Assembly: GCF_003576375.1 (NCBI RefSeq)
Contig: NZ_QWGE01000004.1
Location: forward strand, 310,001-374,000
Length of the DNA: 64,000 bases
Direction: 5' to 3'
Origin: Pontibacter oryzae
GTDB taxonomy: Bacteria; Bacteroidota; Bacteroidia; Cytophagales; Hymenobacteraceae
Part shown: one piece after another, positions 1 to 6,912 of the stretch
Layout: every line of letters starts with the position of its first letter
Position numbering within the stretch: the first letter of the stretch is position 1
Program-made: the position numbers and the translations under genes
The notes under the pieces: model-generated
The model's input: only the letters and a program-made list of their open reading frames with translations
Told to the model about the DNA's origin: nothing
The model's database searches: none

Positions 1-38
1 CCGCCGTACTAGAGAGTATACACTCAAGAAAACAAATT

Positions 39-914
39 ATGCACACAACCATATTAGTAACAGGCGCCACAGGTACGGTGGGCCGCGAAGTAGTAAAACA
101 ACTGTCGATGCTGGATGGCGACATTCGGGTGCGTGCCGGCGTGCACTCCCTGATTAAAGGCGAAAACCTGAAACGTTTGCCCGATGTGGAGATCGTAGAG
201 ATAGATTTTGAAGAGCCGGAGTCGTTGCACGCAGCCTTTACGCACGCCGACAAAGTATGTATGATCGTGCCGTTTGCCGATGACCAAGTGCAAATGGCGA
301 AAACCCTGATCGATGAAGCTAAAAAAGCAGGCGTAAAGCACATTGTAAGCTTATCGGCAATGGGCGCCGATGCCGAGCATGGCATACTTATGGGCCGCAT
401 GCACCGCGAGGTGGAGGAATATATCAAACAGAGCGGCATCAGCTATACTTTTCTGAGGCCTTCATCCTTTATGCAAAACTACATCGATTACAGCGCTGAA
501 AGTATAAAGAAGGAAGGCCGCTTCTATATGCCTACCGGCGATGGGAAAGTAAGTTATGTAGATGCCCGTGATATTGCGGCAGTTGGCGTGGAAGCGCTCA
601 CCAGCGCTGGGCACGAAGGCAAAGCATACGAGATTACCGGGCCGGAAGCTTTATCAAATTACGAGGTGGCGCAGCTGTTGAGTGAGGTAACAGGCAAACA
701 GATTGAGTTTGAGGATGTGCCTGAGCCTGCCGCTAAAAAAGCTATGGCAGAAGAAGGCATGCCGGAATGGATGGCCGATGCGTTGCTGGAACTGTATAAA
801 GTATACAAAGCAGGCCATGCCGCGAAGCTAACGAGCACGGTTCAGGAAGTAACCGGCAGAAAGCCCCACACCATGCGCCAGTTCCTGGAAGACCATAAAG
901 ACTGCTTTATGTAA
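39..914 (+). CDS. NmrA/QorB-like NAD(P)-binding oxidoreductase
   Basis: A 291-residue atypical short-chain dehydrogenase of the NmrA/SDR-a5 type. The N-terminal strand carries the dinucleotide-binding motif GATGTVG (residues 9-15), followed by a Rossmann fold. The later segment with LRPSSFMQNY and a tail containing the words TGPEALS and LSEVTGK is typical of NmrA and quinone-reductase QorB relatives. It lacks the YxxxK pair of classical SDRs, which fits a redox sensor or NAD(P)H-quinone reductase, so the substrate cannot be read from sequence. It is a single gene, convergent with the low-complexity gene downstream and sharing a strong hairpin with it. The family is clear; the precise role is inferred. 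Confidence 0.85.
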   Translation: MHTTILVTGATGTVGREVVKQLSMLDGDIRVRAGVHSLIKGENLKRLPDVEIVEIDFEEPESLHAAFTHADKVCMIVPFADDQVQMAKTLIDEAKKAGVKHIVSLSAMGADAEHGILMGRMHREVEEYIKQSGISYTFLRPSSFMQNYIDYSAESIKKEGRFYMPTGDGKVSYVDARDIAAVGVEALTSAGHEGKAYEITGPEALSNYEVAQLLSEVTGKQIEFEDVPEPAAKKAMAEEGMPEWMADALLELYKVYKAGHAAKLTSTVQEVTGRKPHTMRQFLEDHKDCFM

Positions 915-945
915 AGATTACTTTATCACCTTTTTTATGTGCCAT

Positions 946-980
946 AAAAAAGGCCTCCCAGATAGCTGGGAGGCCTTTTT
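946..980. terminator. Bidirectional intrinsic terminator
   Basis: A 15-bp perfect stem (left 947-961, right 966-980) with loop ATAG, GC-rich core GGCCTCCCAG, flanked by A-run and T-run. It lies between two convergent genes. A second, mutually exclusive hairpin made of CCTTTTTTATG and its complement (about 929-953) overlaps its left arm. Confidence 0.85.
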
Positions 981-1001
981 AGTTAAAAATATACTTTAGA
1001 T

Positions 1002-2720
1002 TTAGTCGATATCACGGTAGCGGTTGCTGCGGCGCGATTTAAACTGCTGATCCTGATGCTGCTGGCTATCGTCTCTATCGCTGTAGCCTCGGTAGTTCTC
1101 ACGAGAGCTAGAGCCGCGGTTATCGCCATAGTATGATGTGCTGCTGTCCATGGAACCGTAACGGCTTTGATCGCCACCGTAGCCGCCCTGGCCATAGCCA
1201 CCAGCACCGTAACCGCTTTGGCCGTATCGGCCAGAGAAATCACTGCCTTGGTTTGAGCTTCCGGAGCCATAACCGTAACCACCACTCATGCCGCGGTTAT
1301 AGTTGCTGTCGCCGTAGCCGCCTCTATCAGCGTTTCTGCCGGATGACCCGTGGCCTCCTGAGCTGTAATTTTGGCTATAATCGCTGCCTTGTGAGCCGTA
1401 TCTGCCGGAGCGGTCAGAACGATCGGAGCGATACTCATCGTTATAAGAACCACCTCTGGAGCCATATCCGCCCTGGCTACCGTAGCCGCCTTGCATAGAG
1501 CTTTGCGAATCCCAACCTCGTTGTGAGCCACGGTTGTCTCTGTCATATTCGCTCATGCCCCTGCTAGAGCCATAGCCCATAGAGCCGTAGCGGTCTCTGT
1601 CGCCGTAACCCTGCTGGCCATAATTGCTTTGTCCGGAGTTAGAGCTATGCTGGCCGGAGCTATAACCACCTTGGTAGCCTGTTGCGCGTTGGCCGTAGTC
1701 TCCTTGTCCGTAGCTTTGCTGATAGCCGCCCTGTGAAGAAGAGCCGCTGCCATACCCACCACCTCTTGATGAGCCATAGCCGCCCTGGCTGCTATACTCT
1801 TGCGAGGCGGAACCATAGTTGCTTTGTGAACCATAATTCCCTTGCCCGCCGTAGCCGCCCATGCTTCCGCGCTGGTTGTAGCGCCCCATGCCGCCTTGGT
1901 CGTTCATGACGCCATAGCCGCCCTGCATGTCGCCTTCACGGTCTTGGTAGCCGCCTTGCATGCCGCCGCGGTGGCCATACATCTCGTTAGAGTACTGGTC
2001 CTGGGAGCGAACGCGGTTGCCTTCCATACCACCCTGGTTGCCATAGTTATAGCCGCCTTGCGAACCATATCCACTCTGCTGAGAGCCGTAGCCACTTTGC
2101 TGCGAACCATAACCACTTTGGTGTGAGCCATACCCACGGTTCATATCATCGTTGCGTTGCGATGAGCCATAGCCGCTCTGATAGCCACCGCTTTGCTGCT
2201 GGCCTTCATAACCCCCTGATCTGTTTGAGCCATATCCAAAGCCGCTTTGGCTGCTATACTCCTGCCTGTCTTGGTCAGAGCCTTCGAAGCCCTGCGACGA
2301 ACCACTGGTCATGGAACCATAATTGCCATACTCCGAAAGGTTTTGATTTCTGTTGCTAGAGCTGTCGGAACTACCTGTGCTTGAGCTGCTCTTCTTGTTA
2401 GAAGATGAGGTAGTGTCATCTGTAGATTTGGCTGATTTCTTGGATGAAGAGCCTGCCTTCACTTTTGTTGTTGATGATTTTGACGTAGAGCCAGTAGTTT
2501 TGCTTCCGCTTGAAGTGCTGCTCTTTGGCGTAGTGCCTGATGAGGTAGAGGAAGACGAGCTGCTTGGGCTTGTAGAGCTGCTGCTATTACTGTCTGTGCC
2601 TATACTTGTACTGCCAGATATATTGCTAGATGAGGATGATGTCGGGTTAGTGCTGCTCGATGAGCTGCTGGACAGGTTAGATGACTGCCCTTGGTTTTGA
2701 TTCTTTTCAGTGTCTTTCAT
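1002..2720 (-). CDS. Ser/Gly/Tyr/Gln-rich low-complexity (prion-like, FUS-like) protein
   Basis: A 572-residue protein with no recognisable folded domain and no signal peptide, so probably cytoplasmic. Residues 1 to about 130 are a Ser/Thr-rich, locally Lys-rich tract with long serine runs. From about 130 to the end the chain is a long series of [G/S]Y[G/S] units with Gln, Asn, Arg and Asp, such as tandem QSGYGSQ copies, closely resembling in composition the low-complexity domains of eukaryotic FUS-family RNA-binding proteins. The tail is basic (KSRRSNRYR). Frame use is real: only this frame gives a continuous ordered repeat grammar, while overlapping frames give unnatural Ala/Thr/His strings. 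A canonical Shine-Dalgarno AAGGAG lies 9 nt before the ATG. It is divergent from a cold-shock gene. Function unknown; phase separation or a stress role is inference only. Confidence 0.8.
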   Translation of the reverse strand: MKDTEKNQNQGQSSNLSSSSSSSTNPTSSSSSNISGSTSIGTDSNSSSSTSPSSSSSSTSSGTTPKSSTSSGSKTTGSTSKSSTTKVKAGSSSKKSAKSTDDTTSSSNKKSSSSTGSSDSSSNRNQNLSEYGNYGSMTSGSSQGFEGSDQDRQEYSSQSGFGYGSNRSGGYEGQQQSGGYQSGYGSSQRNDDMNRGYGSHQSGYGSQQSGYGSQQSGYGSQGGYNYGNQGGMEGNRVRSQDQYSNEMYGHRGGMQGGYQDREGDMQGGYGVMNDQGGMGRYNQRGSMGGYGGQGNYGSQSNYGSASQEYSSQGGYGSSRGGGYGSGSSSQGGYQQSYGQGDYGQRATGYQGGYSSGQHSSNSGQSNYGQQGYGDRDRYGSMGYGSSRGMSEYDRDNRGSQRGWDSQSSMQGGYGSQGGYGSRGGSYNDEYRSDRSDRSGRYGSQGSDYSQNYSSGGHGSSGRNADRGGYGDSNYNRGMSGGYGYGSGSSNQGSDFSGRYGQSGYGAGGYGQGGYGGDQSRYGSMDSSTSYYGDNRGSSSRENYRGYSDRDDSQQHQDQQFKSRRSNRYRDID

Positions 2721-2729
2721 AGTTTTGAT

Positions 2730-2735
2730 CTCCTT
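2730..2735 (-). promoter_or_regulatory. Strong Shine-Dalgarno of the low-complexity gene
   Basis: AAGGAG on the minus strand, 9 nt before the ATG at 2720. Most genes in this window lack a recognisable Shine-Dalgarno, as is usual in Bacteroidota, so a full one here suggests strong translation. Confidence 0.6.
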
Positions 2736-3111
2736 AGTTTATAGTTGACGTTTATTAAGTTTGTTGTGCCCCCGGTTATACTTTATCACAGGCTAGTGGG
2801 GCCTTGCTGCAAGTCTATGATTTTTAGTTGCCGTTACGCCTTAAGATTTTGTGATAATGGCCCTTTTTAGGTGTAACAGAACGTTTTAGCTATACGAACC
2901 ACATCGCACATGGTTATTGCTATATTAAAGTGTATCCCTGAACCCGGAGCAGCTTGGAGCCGCGTAAAACATGGATACTTAGCACTTGCCAAAGGCAGGG
3001 TTAAATTGTGAGGAAACAAGGGATAAAATTGTTAAAGTTGTGGCTAAGTACTTGATGGTGTTTTTGTTATTAATTTTGTGGGATGTTGGTTACTAATCCG
3101 AAAGTTATACT

Positions 3112-3119
3112 TACCTTTG
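3112..3119 (+). promoter_or_regulatory. Putative -7 element (TACCTTTG) of the cold-shock gene
   Basis: This is an exact match to the Bacteroidota -7 consensus TAnnTTTG, with a TTG at 3086-3088 as a possible but loosely spaced -33 element. It predicts transcription starting near 3125 and a short leader of about 17 nt. Confidence 0.5.
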
Positions 3120-3142
3120 CCGCATATTAATTATTTATTACA

Positions 3143-3334
3143 ATGAAGACAGGTAAAGTAAAATTCTTTAACGTATCAAAAGGTTTCGGTTTCATCGTGG
3201 AAGATGACACTAATCAAGACATCTTCGTGCATCAGTCAGGTCTGATCCACGAAATCCGTGAGAACGACCGTGTTTCTTTCGAGGTTAAAGATGGTAAAAA
3301 AGGTTTGAACGCTATCAACGTAGAGAGAATCTAG
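3143..3334 (+). CDS. csp: Cold-shock domain protein (CspA family)
   Basis: A 63-residue single cold-shock domain, a five-stranded OB fold binding single-stranded RNA or DNA. RNP1 is KGFGFI (residues 13-18) and RNP2 is DIFVH (26-30). The length is typical. Family members melt RNA structure and help translation at low temperature or in stress. The predicted leader is only about 17 nt, so the long structured cold-shock 5' UTR of E. coli cspA is not present unless transcription starts further upstream. It is followed by a strong terminator, so monocistronic. It is divergent from the low-complexity protein. Confidence 0.96.
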   Translation: MKTGKVKFFNVSKGFGFIVEDDTNQDIFVHQSGLIHEIRENDRVSFEVKDGKKGLNAINVERI

Positions 3335-3379
3335 GTTAAAGCTATCAATAGCCGCAAGGCATTGTTAAGAAGACTTTTA

Positions 3380-3409
3380 CCCGCTCAGGCAACTGAGCGG
3401 GTTTTTTGT
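3380..3409 (+). terminator. Intrinsic terminator of the cold-shock gene
   Basis: A perfect 9-bp stem CCCGCTCAG/CTGAGCGGG (3380-3388 and 3393-3401) with loop GCAA, followed by TTTTTTG. Confidence 0.9.
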
Positions 3410-3424
3410 TTGCTAGAATTTGGG

Positions 3425-4513
3425 TTATTGGTTCTGGTGTTTCTCTTGGTTTTTCTTCTCTCCTTTCTCAAGGCCTTCCTCAATCAACTCGTTGGTTTCT
3501 TGCTTGTCTTCCTGGTCGGCGTGCGGGTGCGCTTGCTCTTCTTCGCGCTGCGGCTCATAGCTAAGCGTAATAGCGATAGGAAAGTGGTCTGAGCCAAATT
3601 TCTCCAGCCTGCGCAAGCTTACAAGCCTGAACTCCTGATCATAAAAAACGTGGTCTAACGGATATCGGAAAACAGGAATCTTAGCATTGTATGTATTATA
3701 AAACCCACGGCCCACGCGAGGATCGATCATACTGCTTATTTCCTTGAACAGCTTTGTAGTTCTGGACCAAGCCACATCGTTCAGGTCGCCGGCTACGATA
3801 GAAGGGTAAGGGGCTTTCTTTGCTTGCTTTGCCACTAGCAGCAACTCTGCCTCGCGTGTTTCGGTGTTCAGCATTAGTCGTGGCGGTTGTGGGTGCACGG
3901 TAAACAGGCAAATCTTATTGCCGCTCGGTAACTCCACTACCGTGTAGAAAGAAGGTATGCCATCTTCTACCAAGTATCGGATCTCGCTGTCGTGCAGCTT
4001 GTTTTTACTCCAGAACAACATGCCATAGGTGTTCTCTAGCGGTTTCTTTATAGAGTATGGGTAGCGCTCATCCAGCACCTTGCATACATTGTCGTGCCAG
4101 GCCTGGTTAGGCTCATTCATAATCAGCATGTCGGGGTTCTCATGTAATACCCGCTCCAGAAACTTGTCATACTTGTCGTTAACCATGCGCACATTGGCTA
4201 TCATCAATGTAAAGGCATTAGCCGGATTTTTATCTTTATTGCGCAGCGCCTCCACCTTTTTGAGCGGTGTAAAGTTGATGATGTACCGGAGTTCATTAAG
4301 TATGGCAATTGCCCAAACCGTTACCATGGCATATTCCCCGAGGCTTGCAGCGCCATAAAATATAAGGTAAGCCGCCAGAACAATTGTGAGCAGAACGGCT
4401 ACATGCAGTCTGGGGAAGTCGAGTACCCTGATCCACCAGAGCGGTGATGAAATAAGCGGCAGAAAAGAAAATAAGGTTAAAATAAAACCTAATATTATTA
4501 ATGTGTTCTCCAT
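3425..4513 (-). CDS. Membrane-anchored endonuclease/exonuclease/phosphatase family protein
   Basis: A 362-residue protein. Three hydrophobic N-terminal segments (roughly residues 1-25, 35-55 and 60-80) are followed by an EEP (DNase I-like) domain from about 100 to 325. Visible motifs are GDLNDVAWS (metal/active-site Asp and Asn), PLDHVF and the terminal GSDHFPI with the catalytic Asp-His pair. The usual LTWN-type N-terminal motif appears as IANVR. The C-terminal 35 residues are highly charged and Glu/Gln/Lys-rich. Substrates in this superfamily range from DNA to phospholipids and inositol phosphates; membrane anchoring leaves a lipid or extracytoplasmic substrate possible, but this is not decided by sequence. 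Confidence 0.88.
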   Translation of the reverse strand: MENTLIILGFILTLFSFLPLISSPLWWIRVLDFPRLHVAVLLTIVLAAYLIFYGAASLGEYAMVTVWAIAILNELRYIINFTPLKKVEALRNKDKNPANAFTLMIANVRMVNDKYDKFLERVLHENPDMLIMNEPNQAWHDNVCKVLDERYPYSIKKPLENTYGMLFWSKNKLHDSEIRYLVEDGIPSFYTVVELPSGNKICLFTVHPQPPRLMLNTETREAELLLVAKQAKKAPYPSIVAGDLNDVAWSRTTKLFKEISSMIDPRVGRGFYNTYNAKIPVFRYPLDHVFYDQEFRLVSLRRLEKFGSDHFPIAITLSYEPQREEEQAHPHADQEDKQETNELIEEGLEKGEKKNQEKHQNQ

Positions 4514-4630
4514 GTAGTTGTGGGTGCTTAATGGGGTGGATGCTTCTGCATACTCTTACATTCAGGCAATAGTTGCTTACGTTACTTTGTACGTGTTAAT
4601 GTCGATCCAGATGAACTTATACTTAGCCTA

Positions 4631-4680
4631 AAAAAAATCTCCCTGCCAATTCTAATATCAAGAACTGACAGGGAGATTTT
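4631..4680 (-). terminator. Terminator downstream of gldH
   Basis: A 12-bp perfect stem AAAATCTCCCTG (4634-4645) with its complement at 4669-4680. On the minus strand it is followed by a run of seven T, placing it 25 nt after the gldH stop. Confidence 0.85.
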
Positions 4681-4705
4681 GTCTTACTGCTATATGCCCT
4701 TACGC

Positions 4706-5188
4706 TTACTCTTTAGGGGATGCTTTGGCAACACGCACGCCAACTGCCAGAATATGTGGAAGTGGGTCACGGCGCATGTATTGGGTAAGCTTTAAGGAGT
4801 ACTTGCCTTGCTTACTGAACTTTACATTATCAAGGGCAAGCGCCTGCAAGTCATAAATATCGCTGGATCCATTGCCTAAGGGCTTGCCCGTTTTAGCATC
4901 CATTAGCAACACCTCATGCAATTTTGCAGAGATCTGTGTGCTATCGGGGGCAAGCAATTGATGGCGCATATACAGGTTATAAAAATCATACTGCAGGTTG
5001 TAGCGCACATTAAAGTATATATCATAAACCTGCGTTGTATCCTGTATCTCAAACTCAAATACGGGCGCATTGTCAATCTGCCAGCTTCCTTCAGGCAAAT
5101 CGATGTTTTGTTCGTATACCCTGGCAGGGTCGCAAGAGGTGAGCAGCAACAGCAATGCTGCTGCCCAAATTGCAAAATACTTACGCAT
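4706..5188 (-). CDS. gldH: Gliding motility lipoprotein GldH
   Basis: A 160-residue lipoprotein. The chosen start gives MRKYFAIWAAALLLLLTSCD, a signal peptide with lipobox LTSC. A longer upstream extension in frame would lie wholly inside the preceding gene and destroy the signal peptide. The mature part (YEQNIDLPEGSWQ, FNVRYNLQYDFYNLYMRH, MRRDPLPHILAVGVRV) fits the GldH family, required for gliding and associated with T9SS function in Flavobacterium. The start overlaps the stop of the PSP1 gene by 8 bp (ATGCGTAA), indicating translational coupling. PSP1 next to gldH is a recurrent Bacteroidota arrangement as I recall. Presence alone does not prove gliding. Confidence 0.88.
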   Translation of the reverse strand: MRKYFAIWAAALLLLLTSCDPARVYEQNIDLPEGSWQIDNAPVFEFEIQDTTQVYDIYFNVRYNLQYDFYNLYMRHQLLAPDSTQISAKLHEVLLMDAKTGKPLGNGSSDIYDLQALALDNVKFSKQGKYSLKLTQYMRRDPLPHILAVGVRVAKASPKE

Positions 5189-6692
5189 CGGTACGCGGCG
5201 GTTTATTTCCTTGATCCGGTTTCTTGCCTCTGAAAGGCTTGCGCGAGCGCTTTTTAGGGCGCTGTTGCTCTCCGCCTGATGGTGCGCTGCCCTCTGGTGT
5301 AGCTGCTGTATTTGCAGGCTGGTTTGCTCTTGGCGGTCTTGGCTCACGCTTTTCACGGCGCTCTCTTGGCTCGCGCGCTTCGCGAGGCTCACGGCTTTGC
5401 TTTTCGTCGCGGCCTTCCTGGTTCCTACTTTTATTACGAGGAGGGCGCTGCCTGCGAGGCCGTTGCTCTTGCTCTCCGTCTTTGGCCTGCGCTGGGCGTT
5501 CTGGTCTCTCTCTTCTGGCCTGCGGTGCCTCAGACGCTTGCTCTGGTTGCTGCGTTTCGGCAGTGCCTGCTGGTCTTTTCTTCTTCTTTTTCTTCTTCTT
5601 TTTGTTCTTGAACTTATCGTCTAGTCGTTCGAGGCTGCCCTCTACCTGCGCAACAAATTCATTTTGTTTCGGCTCTTCCAAAGCTTCCGGCAGCAGCATA
5701 TCCACAGCAATGCCTTTGGCATTTTGCTCTAGTATCTCTTGCACGCGCTCCACAGGTACTGGGTACCAGTTATTGTCGCCTTTATAGCCGAACCACATCA
5801 TGCGCTTAAAGATATCCGTTTTCTGAAGTATGGCGTCGCCTTGCTGTGTTTGCAGCGGGCGGTTAACGGTAGGGATATCCTTGAGGGCCTCCATATACGT
5901 TTCCAACTCATAGTTCAGGCAGCACTTCAGGCGCCCGCACTGGCCGCTGAGTTTGCTTGGATTAAGCGAGAGGTTTTGGTAACGTGCCGCCGTAGTAGAA
6001 ACGCTTTTAAAATCGGTGAGCCAGGTAGAGCAGCAAAGTTCACGGCCACACGAGCCGATGCCGCCTAAGCGGCCAGCCTCATGGCGCAAACTGATCTGGC
6101 GCATCTCAATACGAATCTTAAACTCTTCGGCCAGCTTCTTGATCAGGTCACGGAAGTCAACGCGGTCATCGGCAGAATAAAAGAAAGTTGCTTTGCTCTT
6201 ATCGGCCTGGTACTCCACATCGGAGAGCTTCATTTTAAGCCCAAGCATCTGGATGATCTCACGGCTGCGGTACATGGTAGTGCCTTCCTGGTCGCGGGCC
6301 TCGTTAAACTTCTCCATATCGCGCTCGGTGGCAATGCGGTAGATACTGCGGATCTCCTCGTTGTTATCCACTTTCTTCTTCAGCATCTGCAGGCGCACAA
6401 GCTCCCCTTTCAACGATACAAAGCCAATATGGTGGCCGTTGGGCACGTCCACTACCACGGCATCGCCAGTGGTAAGGTCTAAACGGTTTATGTTGCGGAA
6501 GAAATCTTTTCGTCCGCCTTTAAATCTTACTTCAATAATATCGAACTCCTCAAACGATGTAGGTATTTCCATATCGCTGAGCCAGTCGAACACATTTAAA
6601 CGGTTACAGCCTCCTGTGCTGCAACCGCCGTTGCTTTTGCAGCCGCTTACGCCGGTGCTGCATCCGCCACTAGAACATGAACTACATCCCAC
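5181..6692 (-). CDS. PSP1 domain protein (RicT/YaaT-like) with Cys-rich head and basic tail
   Basis: A 503-residue protein. Residues 1-30 carry seven Cys in short Gly/Ser spacers. The PSP1 domain spans about 45-330 and has the conserved cysteines GSCGRELCC and SGQCGRLKCCLNYE. In Bacillus subtilis the homologue RicT/YaaT works with RicA and RicF in an Fe-S-containing complex that affects RNase Y and phosphorelay. About residues 365-503 form a disordered tail beginning with a run of nine or more Lys, then Arg/Glu/Pro-rich and Ala/Gln-rich stretches. The start is GTG, chosen because AAGGAG lies 8 nt upstream and the frame starts with the Cys cluster. It is the first gene of a two-gene operon with gldH. 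Confidence 0.88.
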   Translation of the reverse strand: MGCSSCSSGGCSTGVSGCKSNGGCSTGGCNRLNVFDWLSDMEIPTSFEEFDIIEVRFKGGRKDFFRNINRLDLTTGDAVVVDVPNGHHIGFVSLKGELVRLQMLKKKVDNNEEIRSIYRIATERDMEKFNEARDQEGTTMYRSREIIQMLGLKMKLSDVEYQADKSKATFFYSADDRVDFRDLIKKLAEEFKIRIEMRQISLRHEAGRLGGIGSCGRELCCSTWLTDFKSVSTTAARYQNLSLNPSKLSGQCGRLKCCLNYELETYMEALKDIPTVNRPLQTQQGDAILQKTDIFKRMMWFGYKGDNNWYPVPVERVQEILEQNAKGIAVDMLLPEALEEPKQNEFVAQVEGSLERLDDKFKNKKKKKKKKKRPAGTAETQQPEQASEAPQARRERPERPAQAKDGEQEQRPRRQRPPRNKSRNQEGRDEKQSREPREAREPRERREKREPRPPRANQPANTAATPEGSAPSGGEQQRPKKRSRKPFRGKKPDQGNKPPRTDA

Positions 6693-6700
6693 AGTTTAAT

Positions 6701-6706
6701 CTCCTT
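6701..6706 (-). promoter_or_regulatory. Shine-Dalgarno deciding a GTG start
   Basis: AAGGAG on the minus strand, 8 nt before the GTG at 6692 of the PSP1 gene. There is no in-frame ATG nearby that keeps the Cys-rich head. Confidence 0.6.
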
Positions 6707-6747
6707 ATATAGCTATCTAATTCTTGTTTTCGAATTTCGTTAATTAA

Positions 6748-6755
6748 CAAATATA
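6748..6755 (-). promoter_or_regulatory. Putative -7 element (TATATTTG) for PSP1-gldH
   Basis: An exact TAnnTTTG match on the minus strand, about 55 nt before the GTG start. No clear -33 element was identified. Confidence 0.4.
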
Positions 6756-6900
6756 CTAAATTTTTAGGCTTTTGCTTTTGCAGCCCCTAAAAGTACAAAT
6801 ATGCTTTTTTCTGCATGCTTACATTGGCAACTGAGCAAAGCCAAGTATAAAGCCTTAAGCGAAATAATTGCTGACTTGCGGCAGGCTTAGAATTAAAGTA

Positions 6901-6908
6901 TAATTTTG
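6901..6908 (+). promoter_or_regulatory. Putative -7 element (TAATTTTG) directly before the flippase start
   Basis: An exact TAnnTTTG match ending 4 nt before the ATG at 6913, with a TTG at 6876-6878 upstream. If used, the transcript would be leaderless or nearly so, or the true start lies downstream. Confidence 0.4.
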
Positions 6909-6912
6909 GGGG

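Larger units (their letters stand above)
2721..3142. other. 422-bp divergent intergenic region
   Basis: This region lies between the divergent low-complexity gene and the cold-shock gene. It holds the Shine-Dalgarno of the former and the likely promoter of the latter near its right end. I see no convincing open frame. Two AAGTATA-type words occur (near 2776 and 3106). The length leaves room for shared regulation or a small RNA, but no structure is obvious. Confidence 0.6.

Noticed and set aside
983..2137. Several Ala/Thr/His-rich frames across the low-complexity gene on both strands
   Set aside because: They are shifted or complementary readings of the same DNA repeats, and none has a plausible start or fold.
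1200..2340. Regularly spaced near-identical DNA units that could suggest a CRISPR array
   Set aside because: The units are short degenerate coding repeats for GYGSQ-type peptides, with no constant direct repeat and unique spacers.
2353..2700. A 115-codon acidic Leu/Glu/Asp-rich frame antisense to the Ser-rich start of the low-complexity gene
   Set aside because: Its composition is the direct complement of serine-codon repeats, and the opposite frame has the start, Shine-Dalgarno and continuous repeat pattern.
5224..5787. A 187-codon open frame antisense to the PSP1 gene tail
   Set aside because: It arises from the complement of Arg/Glu/Lys-rich codons (a run of Phe opposite the Lys run) and has no family features.
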